From Syntrophaceae bacterium UBA6252 (GTDB taxonomy: Bacteria > Desulfobacterota > Syntrophia > Syntrophales > UBA6807): a DNA stretch of 17,538 nt. The position numbers and the translations under genes were made by a program. Within the stretch, counting starts at the first letter, position 1; each line of letters begins with the position of its first letter. Shown piece by piece: positions 6,017-13,433 of this stretch. Location of the stretch: positions 1 to 17,538 of the forward strand of contig DJVQ01000033.1 of the NCBI GenBank assembly GCA_002441265.1, in the 5' to 3' direction. Under the pieces are notes generated by a model. It was not told the DNA's origin. It did no database searches and saw only the letters and a list, made by a program, of their open reading frames with translations.

Positions 6017-6766
6017 ATGAAAGTCGAGATCCGCGGCCTTGAAGACGTGCAGGACCTCCTGAGGGAGATCGGGAACCAGGCGCCCTACGTCATGGCGAGG
6101 ACCATCTCCAGGACCGCGGTGAAGGTGAAAGAGGCCGAAGTGGACGAGATGCGGAAGGTCTTCGATCGGCCGACTCCATACACCCTGAGCGGCGTCTACG
6201 CAAAGACCGCAAGCAAGTCGGATCTCTCCGCCCGTGTATGGCTGAAGGAGATGGCCGGGAAAGGGATTGCCGCCGTCGATTTCCTCTGGCCTCAGGTCCA
6301 TGGAGGAGACCGGCAACTGAAGCGGTTTGAGAAGGCCTTGCAATATGCAGGAGTCCTCCCCCGCGGCTACTACTGCGTCCCGGGAGGGGCTGCGAAAAAA
6401 GACCAGTACGGGAACATGGACAAGGGTCAGATCGTACAGATCATCTCCTACTTCCAGGGATTCGGGGAGCAGGGATACCGGGCGAACATGACGGCACAGC
6501 GAAAAAAGAAACTCGCCAAGGGGACAAAGACCACCCGGGGATATGCCTACTTCGCCATGCCGCCCGGGAAACATCTCCACCCCGGCATTTACCAGAGGAC
6601 CTCCTTCGCCTGGGGATCCAGCCCGAAGCCGGTTCTCATCTTCGTGAAAAAGACCCGGTACGAGAAGCGCTACGACTTCCACCAGGTCGGGCAGGACACC
6701 GTGGACAAGGTCTGGCAGGACGAGTTCTACATGGCTTTCGACGATGCGATCCGGACCAGAAAATAA
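6017..6766 (+). CDS. phage structural-type protein, minor tail Z-like
   Basis: A 249-aa, basic, soluble protein. It begins with an amphipathic helical region (VQDLLREIGNQAPYVMARTI) followed by FDRPTPYTLSGVYAKTA, then WPQVHGGDRQLKRFEKAL (about 91-108), LPRGYYCVPGGAAKKDQYGN, GQIVQIISYFQGFGEQGYRA and a beta-rich end with KPVLIFVKKTRYEKRYDF. This pattern matches a family I know from many prophages, related to minor tail protein Z, though I cannot confirm a Pfam hit here. The position is odd: it lies before the terminase genes, separated from any other tail gene, and may be displaced or have a different job. The SD AGGGA precedes ATG 6017. Confidence 0.6.
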   Translation: MKVEIRGLEDVQDLLREIGNQAPYVMARTISRTAVKVKEAEVDEMRKVFDRPTPYTLSGVYAKTASKSDLSARVWLKEMAGKGIAAVDFLWPQVHGGDRQLKRFEKALQYAGVLPRGYYCVPGGAAKKDQYGNMDKGQIVQIISYFQGFGEQGYRANMTAQRKKKLAKGTKTTRGYAYFAMPPGKHLHPGIYQRTSFAWGSSPKPVLIFVKKTRYEKRYDFHQVGQDTVDKVWQDEFYMAFDDAIRTRK

Positions 6767-6945
6767 TTTTACGGGTCCTTCCTGTGAAGAGGGGGACACG
6801 GGTAATTCAAACCTCGATTTGCATGCAGACACTGGTAAAAATTTTGACCTTTCATTTCACTTTCGTGTTTTTGGGGGGTATCGAGTGAAGGGCAAAAAAG
6901 GGCTTAACAGGATAATTACATTACACATTTCGGGGTAACGGGCCG

Positions 6946-7599
6946 ATGGCGAAAAACACGAAAAACAGCAAAAAAAGTGAAATGGGGGGTAAGGACATTT
7001 CCCTGAAAATGGAAATGGTCGTAACGGAAAATATCCGCCCGAACGAGAGAAACGAGAAGAAGCACACGGAGCAGCAGATTCACCGGATCGCCCGGAGCAT
7101 CCGAAAATTCGGGTTCGTCCAGCCTCTGGTAGTCGACGGCAAGGACGGGCTTATCATCGGTCACGCCCGGCTCCTTGCGGCGAAGAGGCTCCGGATGGAA
7201 AAGGTCCCGGTGATCCGCAAGGAGAATCTCTCGGAGAAGGAAATCGACGAGCTTCGGATCATGGACAACAAGCTCAACGAGAGCCCCTGGGACATTTCCT
7301 CCCTGAAACTTCACGACACATCTTTCCTCATCGAGGCAGGGTTCAACTACAACGAGCTCGACCGGCTCTTCAAGGAGGTGAAGCTCGGCGGGGACGATGA
7401 GGAGGAAACCTTCATCGATGAAATGATGCTCCATGAGTTCGAGAAGTACGACTACATCGTGTTCGTTTTCCGGAACGAGCTGGACTGGCTGAACGCTCTT
7501 CAGAAGTTCAAGTTGCCGAACATCTCCCTTTCCTGGTCCTCGAAGACGAAGAAGGTGGGTCAGGGCCGGGTCCTCGACGGAAAGATTCTTCTCCAATGA
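6946..7599 (+). CDS. ParB/Srx-fold nuclease-like phage protein
   Basis: 217 aa. The ParB N-terminal domain spans about 25-110: IRPNERNEKKHTEQQIHRIA, SIRKFGFVQPLVVDGKDGLI, then IGHARLLAAKRLRMEKVPVI, where GHAR replaces the usual G-E/H-x-R nucleotide-binding box. Such phage proteins have NTPase or nuclease-like activity and often sit beside methyltransferases or base-modification enzymes and terminase. The C-terminal half (DYIVFVFRNELDWLNALQKF, then a basic tail) lacks a ParB HTH domain, so a classic partition role is unlikely. The first 20 residues are Lys-rich. The site before ATG 6946 is weak. The stop overlaps the glycosyltransferase start (ATGA, 7596-7599), tying the two together. Confidence 0.8.
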   Translation: MAKNTKNSKKSEMGGKDISLKMEMVVTENIRPNERNEKKHTEQQIHRIARSIRKFGFVQPLVVDGKDGLIIGHARLLAAKRLRMEKVPVIRKENLSEKEIDELRIMDNKLNESPWDISSLKLHDTSFLIEAGFNYNELDRLFKEVKLGGDDEEETFIDEMMLHEFEKYDYIVFVFRNELDWLNALQKFKLPNISLSWSSKTKKVGQGRVLDGKILLQ

Positions 7600-8327
7600 A
7601 GACTGTTACCGGCTTCGAAAAGAACTTGAGAATCGTCATCCTCTCCCGGGGAAGGAGCTCCTCGATCAAAAGCCACCGGCTCTTCCCCATGGCCACCCTC
7701 ACCTGTCCGGAATCGCAGGTGAGGGAGTATCAGAAAACGGGTCTCGAGATCATCCCCCACCCGGACGGGATCCAGGGCCTGGGGAAGCTCCGGACCTGGG
7801 TCCGGGAACGCTTCAAGGAAGAGATCCTGATCATGGCCGATGACGATGTCGTCGGCGTTATTTATCTTGGGGACCTTTCGCCGAAGGAGGTCCGGGATCC
7901 GGATTATGCCTACCAGGTCCTGATCAACGCGGCGGTTTGCGCCAAGGATCTTGGCGTTTCCGCCTTCGGGTTCAACCAGTACGGGGATGTCCGGAAGTAC
8001 CTTCTCAACCGGCCGTTCGTGTTCAACAAGTGGGCCGGCGGCGTGATCGGCGTCATAGGCCGGGAGATTCCCTTCCTGGAAAGCCATATGTTCAAAGTAG
8101 ACGTGGATTTCTTCCTCGAAAACCTTCTCCGGAAGCGGATTATCTGGATCGAGAACCGGTTTTGCTTCCGGCAGGTCCGGGACCGGAACGAAGGGGGGAA
8201 CTCCCTCTTCCGGACGGAGGAGAAGGTGCAGGAGGAAATCGCCTTCCTGAAGCACAAATGGAGGGGTCATTACAGGGTGAAGAGGAAGAAGACCACGATT
8301 GAAACGGCCATTCACGTCCCGAGGTGA
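7596..8327 (+). CDS. GT-A fold glycosyltransferase-like protein (possible TET-associated glycosyltransferase type)
   Basis: 243 aa. The N-terminus RIVILSRGRSSSI (12-24) followed by a beta-alpha pattern and ILIMADDDVVGV (78-89) resembles a GT-A glycosyltransferase, with D82-D83-D84 as a DxD-type metal and nucleotide-sugar site. The middle (KLRTWVRERFKEE) and the later WAGGVIGVIGREIPFL and DVDFFLENLLRKRIIWIEN segments fit the acceptor half. SRGR plus a following DDD is reminiscent of the phage TAGT family proposed to glycosylate modified bases in DNA; this is recognition by pattern, not a search. It is translationally coupled to the ParB-like gene and followed immediately by terminase. No hydroxymethylase or TET/JBP oxygenase that would supply a modified base is visible here. 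Confidence 0.65.
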   Translation: MKTVTGFEKNLRIVILSRGRSSSIKSHRLFPMATLTCPESQVREYQKTGLEIIPHPDGIQGLGKLRTWVRERFKEEILIMADDDVVGVIYLGDLSPKEVRDPDYAYQVLINAAVCAKDLGVSAFGFNQYGDVRKYLLNRPFVFNKWAGGVIGVIGREIPFLESHMFKVDVDFFLENLLRKRIIWIENRFCFRQVRDRNEGGNSLFRTEEKVQEEIAFLKHKWRGHYRVKRKKTTIETAIHVPR

Positions 8328-8331
8328 CGTT

Positions 8332-8910
8332 ATGGCCAACATGGTAAAGGTCCAGGACGTATGTCACGCCTTCATCCCCATCACCCCCAGGAGATACCGG
8401 CAGCTGGCGGAGGAAGGCCATGTCCCGAAGCCGGAGAAGGGTCAGGTGGACCTTCTTCCGGCGCTCCGGGACTACATCGCCTATCAGCATCAGAGGCTTC
8501 TGGGATCCGGATCCCTGTCCCTCACAGACGAGCGGACCAGGTTGACGAAGATCCAGGCGGACCGGAAGGAGATCGAGCTTCTCAGGACGAAGGGCGAGCT
8601 TCTTCCCGTTCAGGAGGCGATGGCGGTGTGGAGCGCCGTCATCATCACCATGAAAACAAGGCTTCTGGGATTCTCCCGGAAGATGGCCCCCGTCGTTTAC
8701 GGGTGCGCCAAGGAAACGGAGATCCAGGAGCTGCTGCAAAGAGAGATCGATGAAATCTGTAATGAGCTTGCAGAACCCGATCTTCAGGACCTTGCCCTCA
8801 GGACTGGCGATGCCGCCGCGCATCGTCAGGGAGGCGACGGCTCTTCTCCGGGCAAGGGCAAGGCTGACCGTAAGCGAGTGGGCGGATCAAAACCGGGTCC
8901 TCAGTCCTGA
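8332..8910 (+). CDS. terS: terminase small subunit (Nu1-like)
   Basis: 192 aa from ATG 8332, with GAGGTGACG upstream; the start lies 4 nt after the glycosyltransferase stop. The N-terminal HTH (VQDVCHAFIPITPRRYRQLA, then EEGHVPKPEKGQVDLLPALR) is the Nu1-type winged helix that recognises packaging sites. A helical central part follows (DERTRLTKIQADRKEIELLR, VWSAVIITMKTRLLGFSRK), used for oligomerisation and contact with the large subunit. The Gly/Lys-rich last 50 residues are encoded in the stretch shared with terL. It partners with the large subunit encoded next. Confidence 0.8.
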   Translation: MANMVKVQDVCHAFIPITPRRYRQLAEEGHVPKPEKGQVDLLPALRDYIAYQHQRLLGSGSLSLTDERTRLTKIQADRKEIELLRTKGELLPVQEAMAVWSAVIITMKTRLLGFSRKMAPVVYGCAKETEIQELLQREIDEICNELAEPDLQDLALRTGDAAAHRQGGDGSSPGKGKADRKRVGGSKPGPQS

Positions 8911-10666
8911 GGCAAGCGCGGAACACGGGAAGTGGTACACGGCACGGGCCGAGTACCAGAGGGGAATCATGGACGCCTTTTCCGATCCCAGTGTCGAGAC
9001 GGTTGTGGTGATGAGCTCCGCGCAGATCGGAAAGACAGAAATCCTGAACAACGTCATCGGCTATTTTGTCGACTACGATCCCTCCCCCATTCTGGTAGTG
9101 GAACCGACGATCGAAGTTGGAAAGGCCTACTCGAAGGACCGGCTTTCCTCGATGATCCGGGACACGCCCTGCCTTACGGGGAAGGTCCGGGAGGCCCGGA
9201 GCCGGGACAGCGACAACACGACGTTGCACAAGAAGTTCAAGGGCGGCCATATCACGATCGCCGGGGCGAACTCCGCGGCCTCTCTCCGAGCAAGACCGAT
9301 CCGGGTGGTCCTGTGCGACGACGTCGACGCTTTTCCCGTGTCGGCCGGCTCAGAAGGGGACCCGGTGAACCTGGCGGAGAAGAGAACGACGACGTTCTGG
9401 AACCGGAAGATCGGCCTCTTCTCGACGCCCACCGTGGACGGGGAGAGCCGGATCCAGGCGGCTTATGAGCAGTCGGATAAGCGCAGATACTGGGTCCCCT
9501 GCCCTCACTGCGGAAAGTTCCAGGTGCTCCTCTGGAATCGGGACAACCGAGACCGGATGAAATGGCAGAAGGGGGAGCCCCTCAAGGCAATGTACCACTG
9601 CCGGCACTGCGATGAGCCCATATCGGACGCGGACAAGGCGAAGATAATCCGCCAGGGGGAATGGAGAGCCGAAGGGGAGTCCCTGGGGATCGCCGGGTTC
9701 TGGCTGAACGAGCTTTACTCCCCCTGGGTGAGCTTCGGGCGCCTTGCCTCGAGATTCATGGAGGCCAAGGACAGCCCGGGGACCCTCCAGGTGTTCATCA
9801 ACACTTCCCTGGGGGAGACCTGGAAGCAGGTCGTCATCTCCAAGGGAGAGGAGGAGATCCTGAAGGCCCGGGTGGATCTTCCCCCTCAGGTCGTGCCGGC
9901 CGAGACGGTGGCGCTCACCTGCGGAATAGACCATCAGAAGTACGGGTTCTGGTTCGTCGTCCGGGCTTGGTCCCGGGACATGACTTCCTGGCTCATCCAT
10001 TACGGCTTCCTTCCCACCTGGGCGGATGTGGAGAAGCTCCTTTACGAGACGGAGTACCCCGATGAAAACGGGGGGAAACATCGAATCTGGCGGGTCGCCA
10101 TCGACACGGGCGGCGGCGAGAAGGACGAAGGGCTCTCCATGACGGAGGAAACCTACTGGTGGATCGTCCGGAATGTGGGAAGAGGGGTCGCCCTGTGGGG
10201 AACGAAGGGATCCTCCCACCCCATCCCCGGCAAGTTCCGGCCCGGCGAGGAGCTCCTCAAGACACCCACAGGCAAACGACTTCCCCATTGGTTCCGGATC
10301 ATCCTCGTCGACACGTCGCAGATGAAGGATCTTTACCACTATGGAATCGAACAGGCGGCGATCGGAGGAGCAAACGCGATCTACCTCCACAAGGAAACAG
10401 CAAAGGACTACGCCCTGCAGATCCTGGCCGAGGAAAAGCGGCGGGACAAGGACGGCGTTTTGGAGTGGAAGCAGGTCCGGAAGGACAACCATCTCCTGGA
10501 CGCCGAAGTGCTTGCTCTCTCTGTTGCACAGCCTCAGTGGATCGGCGGCGGCGTCAACCTGGTCGCGGGAAGAAAGTCGATTCCCGACAAGACGGACAGC
10601 CATGATCCGGTGAAGGTCCAGGCGAAACCCCGGATGATCCGTTCGAAGTGGATGGAGTCCCGATGA
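8750..10666 (+). CDS. terL: terminase large subunit (lambda GpA family)
   Basis: The packaging ATPase/nuclease, 638 aa, near the family's usual length. N-terminal LTVSEWADQNRVLSPEASAE (39-58) is the GpA hallmark. The Walker A-like loop is SSAQIGKTE (89-97) and the Walker B is RVVLCDDVDAF (185-195). A zinc ribbon uses CPHC (251-254) and CRHC (284-287). The RNase H-like nuclease starts at TCGIDHQKYG (D394) and ends with NHLLDAEVLALS. Starts at 8750, 8762 and 8810 are all possible. I keep 8750 (AGAGAGA upstream), which overlaps terS by 161 nt in another frame; family alignment of the N-terminus would favour something between 8750 and 8810. The portal gene expected downstream is missing. Confidence 0.93.
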   Translation: MKSVMSLQNPIFRTLPSGLAMPPRIVREATALLRARARLTVSEWADQNRVLSPEASAEHGKWYTARAEYQRGIMDAFSDPSVETVVVMSSAQIGKTEILNNVIGYFVDYDPSPILVVEPTIEVGKAYSKDRLSSMIRDTPCLTGKVREARSRDSDNTTLHKKFKGGHITIAGANSAASLRARPIRVVLCDDVDAFPVSAGSEGDPVNLAEKRTTTFWNRKIGLFSTPTVDGESRIQAAYEQSDKRRYWVPCPHCGKFQVLLWNRDNRDRMKWQKGEPLKAMYHCRHCDEPISDADKAKIIRQGEWRAEGESLGIAGFWLNELYSPWVSFGRLASRFMEAKDSPGTLQVFINTSLGETWKQVVISKGEEEILKARVDLPPQVVPAETVALTCGIDHQKYGFWFVVRAWSRDMTSWLIHYGFLPTWADVEKLLYETEYPDENGGKHRIWRVAIDTGGGEKDEGLSMTEETYWWIVRNVGRGVALWGTKGSSHPIPGKFRPGEELLKTPTGKRLPHWFRIILVDTSQMKDLYHYGIEQAAIGGANAIYLHKETAKDYALQILAEEKRRDKDGVLEWKQVRKDNHLLDAEVLALSVAQPQWIGGGVNLVAGRKSIPDKTDSHDPVKVQAKPRMIRSKWMESR

Positions 10667-10953
10667 CGGCCGCGAAGGAAAAGAATCAGGACAAATATCT
10701 TGCCGTGCATAGGGTGGCAGAGACCCTGGGATGCACAGAGCGATATGTCTATGAAATGGTAAAAAATGGAAAATTAAGAGCGATTCGCCTGGGGGTCCGG
10801 GCCATCCGGATATCGGGAAAATCCCTCCAAGAATTTATCGAGACAAATACTGTGGATCCGGACGAGTATTTCGGATTCCAGGAGGCAAGAGATCAGGATC
10901 CCGATCCGGTTCATTCCAGGAAGGTTGTCCGATCAAGCTGGATGGACAAGTGA
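10663..10953 (+). CDS. small HTH protein (HTH_17/excisionase-type)
   Basis: 96 aa from ATG 10663, which overlaps the terL stop (ATGA) and follows GGAG. VHRVAETLGCTERYVYEMVK, then GKLRAIRLGVRAIRISGKSL, then QEFIE form the helix-turn-helix plus wing of the MerR/excisionase superfamily. The Asp/Pro-rich C-terminal tail (DPDEYFGFQEARDQDPDPV) is unlike short excisionases. Coupling to terL suggests a DNA-binding role in packaging or late regulation, but this is inference. Its codon use is more AT-rich than terL around 10740-10850. Confidence 0.75.
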   Translation: MTAAKEKNQDKYLAVHRVAETLGCTERYVYEMVKNGKLRAIRLGVRAIRISGKSLQEFIETNTVDPDEYFGFQEARDQDPDPVHSRKVVRSSWMDK

Positions 10954-11030
10954 CGAGATAATCTTTTCCATTCTCACTGAAAAATTTTCTGACGAAATAA
11001 CCCCCTTGAAGCCTTTTTGTCCCCGATGAG

Positions 11031-11058
11031 CAATGATTATAAGTATCTGTTATCATTG
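11031..11058. promoter_or_regulatory. inverted repeat upstream of the second operon promoter
   Basis: CAATGAT (11031-11037) and ATCATTG (11052-11058) are perfect inverted arms separated by 14 nt in an AT-rich segment about 20 nt upstream of the -35 box. The spacing suits a dimeric regulator such as a phage repressor or activator. A single occurrence, so tentative. Confidence 0.35.
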
Positions 11059-11078
11059 TAAATAATGTCATTTTCTGC

Positions 11079-11106
11079 TTGACTTCCTCCTCCAAACTGC
11101 TATTCT
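11079..11106 (+). promoter_or_regulatory. sigma-70-type promoter for the 11151-12540 operon
   Basis: TTGACT (11079-11084) and TATTCT (11101-11106) with a 16-nt spacer. Transcription would begin near 11113 and reach the GGAGGG and ATG at 11151 after a short leader. This is the only strong rightward promoter I see between terL and the AT-rich cassette. Confidence 0.6.
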
Positions 11107-11150
11107 ACAAGTGAATTCAACAGGATAGCTAACGTGGAGGGACGAGCAAG

Positions 11151-11363
11151 ATGAACCAGAAAGGATTTTCAACCCTGTGGGACGGGTACGCCACTTCGGA
11201 CGAAGCGAAGAAAGCTCGGGACGAGGAGGCAAGGAGACTCAGAAAGGAAGGCTTCAAGGTGAGGCGTTGGGTTTTGAGAAACCAGCTCCGGAAATACTCG
11301 GGACTGGGGCAGCCCGACGGAAGAAGCTGCAACGTTTTCATGATCGATATCGTGAATGGATGA
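11151..11363 (+). CDS. small basic hypothetical protein, 70 aa
   Basis: ATG 11151 follows GGAGGG with good spacing and lies just downstream of the promoter at 11079-11106. The product is basic and helical in the middle (SDEAKKARDEEARRLRKEG), then FKVRRWVLRNQLRKYSGLGQ and a short beta end, NVFMIDIV. The alpha-beta pattern with Arg/Lys on the strand side suggests nucleic-acid binding, but I know no characterised relative. It is the first gene of a four-gene operon. Confidence 0.65.
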   Translation: MNQKGFSTLWDGYATSDEAKKARDEEARRLRKEGFKVRRWVLRNQLRKYSGLGQPDGRSCNVFMIDIVNG

Positions 11364-11382
11364 CGGAAGAGAGGAAAGGAAA

Positions 11383-11781
11383 ATGCAGAACACGGCGGCG
11401 GAGAAAACAAAAGAGGATTCCCGGGACTGGGACGTGATCCATGCCTATTCCAGGGCGGAAGCGATTCAAGACGGTGTGCTGGCGGACCTGACGGCGCTTT
11501 TCCCGAACGACACCAGGCTTTTCAAGTATCCGGTGGCCTGCACTGCTACGGTATGGAACCTGATCGAGAGGGCCTGCGAAAGGACCGGAGATAATCCGGG
11601 GGGGTATGTTTGGGATCTTTGCTGGATGGCCATTCATACCGGGAAGACTGTGGATCCGGCAACCAGGATCTTCAAGTGCTGCATCCCGCTTCCCGGACGG
11701 CAACACACCTTTAAAATCATCTGCGGTCCCGGGGATGACCTGGAGCCGGTCCTGACGATCATGTTCCCGAACGAAGATTAA
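11383..11781 (+). CDS. DUF6573-family protein
   Basis: 132 aa from ATG 11383 (AGGAAAGG upstream; an ATG at 11356 without a clear site would add nine residues). WDVIHAYSRAEAIQDGVLAD, then FKYPVACTATVW, then YVWDLCWMAI, and the closing CGPGDDLEPVLTIMFPNED are the signatures of DUF6573, a family common on plasmids, integrative elements and phages. Its function is unknown. It is soluble with no membrane segment. It sits between two unknown small genes in the second rightward operon. Confidence 0.8.
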   Translation: MQNTAAEKTKEDSRDWDVIHAYSRAEAIQDGVLADLTALFPNDTRLFKYPVACTATVWNLIERACERTGDNPGGYVWDLCWMAIHTGKTVDPATRIFKCCIPLPGRQHTFKIICGPGDDLEPVLTIMFPNED

Positions 11782-11794
11782 TTGAGAGGTGGTC

Positions 11795-11986
11795 ATGAAA
11801 GAAAGATCCGAAATCCGGAAAGCTGCCAAACGGGAAAGAGAGTATGTCCTGGGCCTGGCCCCGTTCGCCGAGAACGTCAGGACTGATGGAGTCGTCCTCT
11901 TTTGGGATGAACCGGGGACTATGGCTCTTTTTTCGACTCAGAAACCGAGAAGAAGCAGCCTGAAAAATCGCCGGGAGGGAAAATAA
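11795..11986 (+). CDS. small hypothetical protein, 63 aa
   Basis: ATG 11795 is preceded by GAGAGGTGG; a GTG at 11789 in the same frame is the alternative. The N-terminus is basic and helical (EIRKAAKREREYVLGLA), the centre hydrophobic (GVVLFWDEPGTMALF) and the tail very basic (KPRRSSLKNRREGK). The stop TAA shares its last base with the ATG of the next gene (TAATG), so the two are coupled. The family is not recognised. Confidence 0.55.
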   Translation: MKERSEIRKAAKREREYVLGLAPFAENVRTDGVVLFWDEPGTMALFSTQKPRRSSLKNRREGK

Positions 11987-12540
11987 TGGAGATGAAATCA
12001 ACCGTCAAGGGATACGAGTTCTTTGAGGTCTCTTCCGCCATGCAGAAGGCGATCCGGAGGAATGATCCGAAACTGGCCGGGTATTTCGCCCTGGAGCTCT
12101 ACCATTCCGGATATGCCCAATATGTCTGGAAACGGCTTCTCACGGTTTCGGCGGAGGACTGCTACGGGGAAACTATCACAACGGAGATTTACAACCTTTT
12201 CCGGTCCTTTATGCTGATCAATGACGGCCGCCCGGACCTGGACAAGGGGAGAATCTTCATTTCGAAGGCGGTGATTATCCTTTGCCGGACCCCGAAATGC
12301 CGGGACACGGACCACCTCCAGAATCTGATTTATGATCGGAACAACGTTCCCAAGAAAGAGATCGAGGAGATCCTCCAGGCCGTCCGCGAGGAGAATCTCC
12401 CGATCCCTGAATACGCCTACGATGTCCACACGAAAAAGGGTCGGTACATGGGAAAGACGAAAAAGGATTTTTTTCTGGAGGAGAATCAGGCGTTGAAACC
12501 CTCTGTTACAGGCCTCTTTGGTGATTACCTGAAAGATTAA
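11986..12540 (+). CDS. stand-alone RarA/MgsA C-terminal-like protein
   Basis: 184 aa from ATG 11986, with GGGAGGGA upstream. FEVSSAMQKAIRRNDPKLAG, YFALELYHSGYAQYVWKRLL, TVSAEDCYGE, then a helix pair ending ISKAVIILCRTPKCRDTDH and, near the end, YDVHTKKGRYMGKTKKDFFL. This order resembles the all-helical C-terminal oligomerisation domain of the AAA+ protein RarA/MgsA (A-x-Y-W-L-x-L, SEDIG and PTKKGRxMG elements), here without any AAA+ domain. Short versions like this occur on mobile elements; a role in tuning host replication-fork or RarA function is plausible but inferred. Last gene of the rightward operon, 19 nt from the convergent cassette. Confidence 0.65.
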   Translation: MEMKSTVKGYEFFEVSSAMQKAIRRNDPKLAGYFALELYHSGYAQYVWKRLLTVSAEDCYGETITTEIYNLFRSFMLINDGRPDLDKGRIFISKAVIILCRTPKCRDTDHLQNLIYDRNNVPKKEIEEILQAVREENLPIPEYAYDVHTKKGRYMGKTKKDFFLEENQALKPSVTGLFGDYLKD

Positions 12541-12559
12541 TTTATCTTATTTTCATTCT

Positions 12560-13300
12560 TCAAGATCCGATTATGAGGCTGAAAATCCTTCTCAAGTTTT
12601 CAGTCTTGATTGTCGCTGCATTTTTGACGTAGCGCCAACCTGTGGGAAAAGTTAAGAAGAACCTTACCTTGTCGGATGATCTTGATGAGCTCTGGATAAC
12701 ACAACCAGACATGAGAATATTTGTGTAGCCGACCGCAGATCCCTTTCGACATAAGGCATCATATGTCAATTTTGTAAAGCATATTATATTCTTAATCCGA
12801 TGTTCTCTGATCAGTGATTCAATCTTACCGATCCCATTCCTCAGCATTTGCTGGTATCCGCCATATCCCAATATCTCAATAAGGTCATCGGGATACTCAC
12901 TGGGGAAAGGCAAAAGGACGGCCATATAAAACCTAAATGGGCTCTCATATTCGTTTTTGATCATCATAGATGGGCCGATCGCTCTTTGCGGAAGAAAGTA
13001 TCCCGTTCCCTCCATCGTCTTCCAAAAAGGGTTTGGTCTTCCACTCCTGTTTGGGGAAAGGAACATGCCCTGACTAACAGAATGAGGGTGAGGATTACTA
13101 AGCAATATTAGCACTGGGATTCTCCCGTTATCTTCCGGAACCAAAGGGCCTTCTGTTTTGTAGATAATATCTCCCTTGGCATCATTGAAGGTAAATAAAT
13201 TCATCCAAGGATTTAACCTGGCAATGATTAAATTCTTTACGTGCTGATAAGAGAAATCTATTTCCAAGACTTCCTCATGAATGATCGTAAAATCTTTCAT
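12560..13300 (-). CDS. unknown protein with uracil-DNA-glycosylase-like features, 246 aa
   Basis: The start CAT at 13298-13300 (leftward ATG AAA GAT) has GGAGGGG 4 nt upstream. The frame is open to 13447, but there is only a TTG with no site there. The segments NGRIPVLILLSNPHPHSVSQ and GMFLSPNRSGRPNPFWKTME, then PFRFYMAVLLPFP, KNIICFTKLTYDALC and a final FLTFPTGWRYVKNA, follow the strand/motif order of UDG-superfamily enzymes: an N-P catalytic-type loop, a central strand, and a late H/T-x-P loop. The match is by general shape only; catalytic residues are not confirmed. Codons are AT-rich compared with the phage genes. Third gene of the leftward cassette. Confidence 0.6.
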   Translation of the reverse strand: MKDFTIIHEEVLEIDFSYQHVKNLIIARLNPWMNLFTFNDAKGDIIYKTEGPLVPEDNGRIPVLILLSNPHPHSVSQGMFLSPNRSGRPNPFWKTMEGTGYFLPQRAIGPSMMIKNEYESPFRFYMAVLLPFPSEYPDDLIEILGYGGYQQMLRNGIGKIESLIREHRIKNIICFTKLTYDALCRKGSAVGYTNILMSGCVIQSSSRSSDKVRFFLTFPTGWRYVKNAATIKTENLRRIFSLIIGS

Positions 13301-13365
13301 AGAACCCCTCCGTGCTTTAGCTTCTAATGGGCTAAATCTAAATGTTGATTTCTTTGAATTGCTGA

Positions 13366-13416
13366 GATTCCGCATAATGTAACGTGATTTCTCAAGCCGC
13401 AACATTATGCGGAATC
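13366..13416 (-). repeat. perfect 15-bp inverted repeat in the leader of the UDG-like gene
   Basis: GATTCCGCATAATGT (13366-13380) and ACATTATGCGGAATC (13402-13416) are perfect reverse complements around a 21-nt loop. They lie between the two larger leftward genes, 65 nt before the ATG at 13300. There is no U-tract after it in the leftward direction, so it is not an ordinary terminator. It may be an mRNA processing or attenuation hairpin, or a protein site. Confidence 0.7.
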
Positions 13417-13433
13417 CCTTGTTTTGATATGCT

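Noticed and set aside
6767..6945. Promoter or small gene between the tail-Z-like and ParB-like genes
   Set aside because: TTGACC near 6844 has no convincing -10 at proper spacing, and the frame crossing it lacks a start signal.
9350..10603. Long open frame (417 codons) antisense to terL
   Set aside because: It mirrors the codon bias of a GC-rich gene, has no ribosome site or motif, and terL on the other strand is unmistakable.
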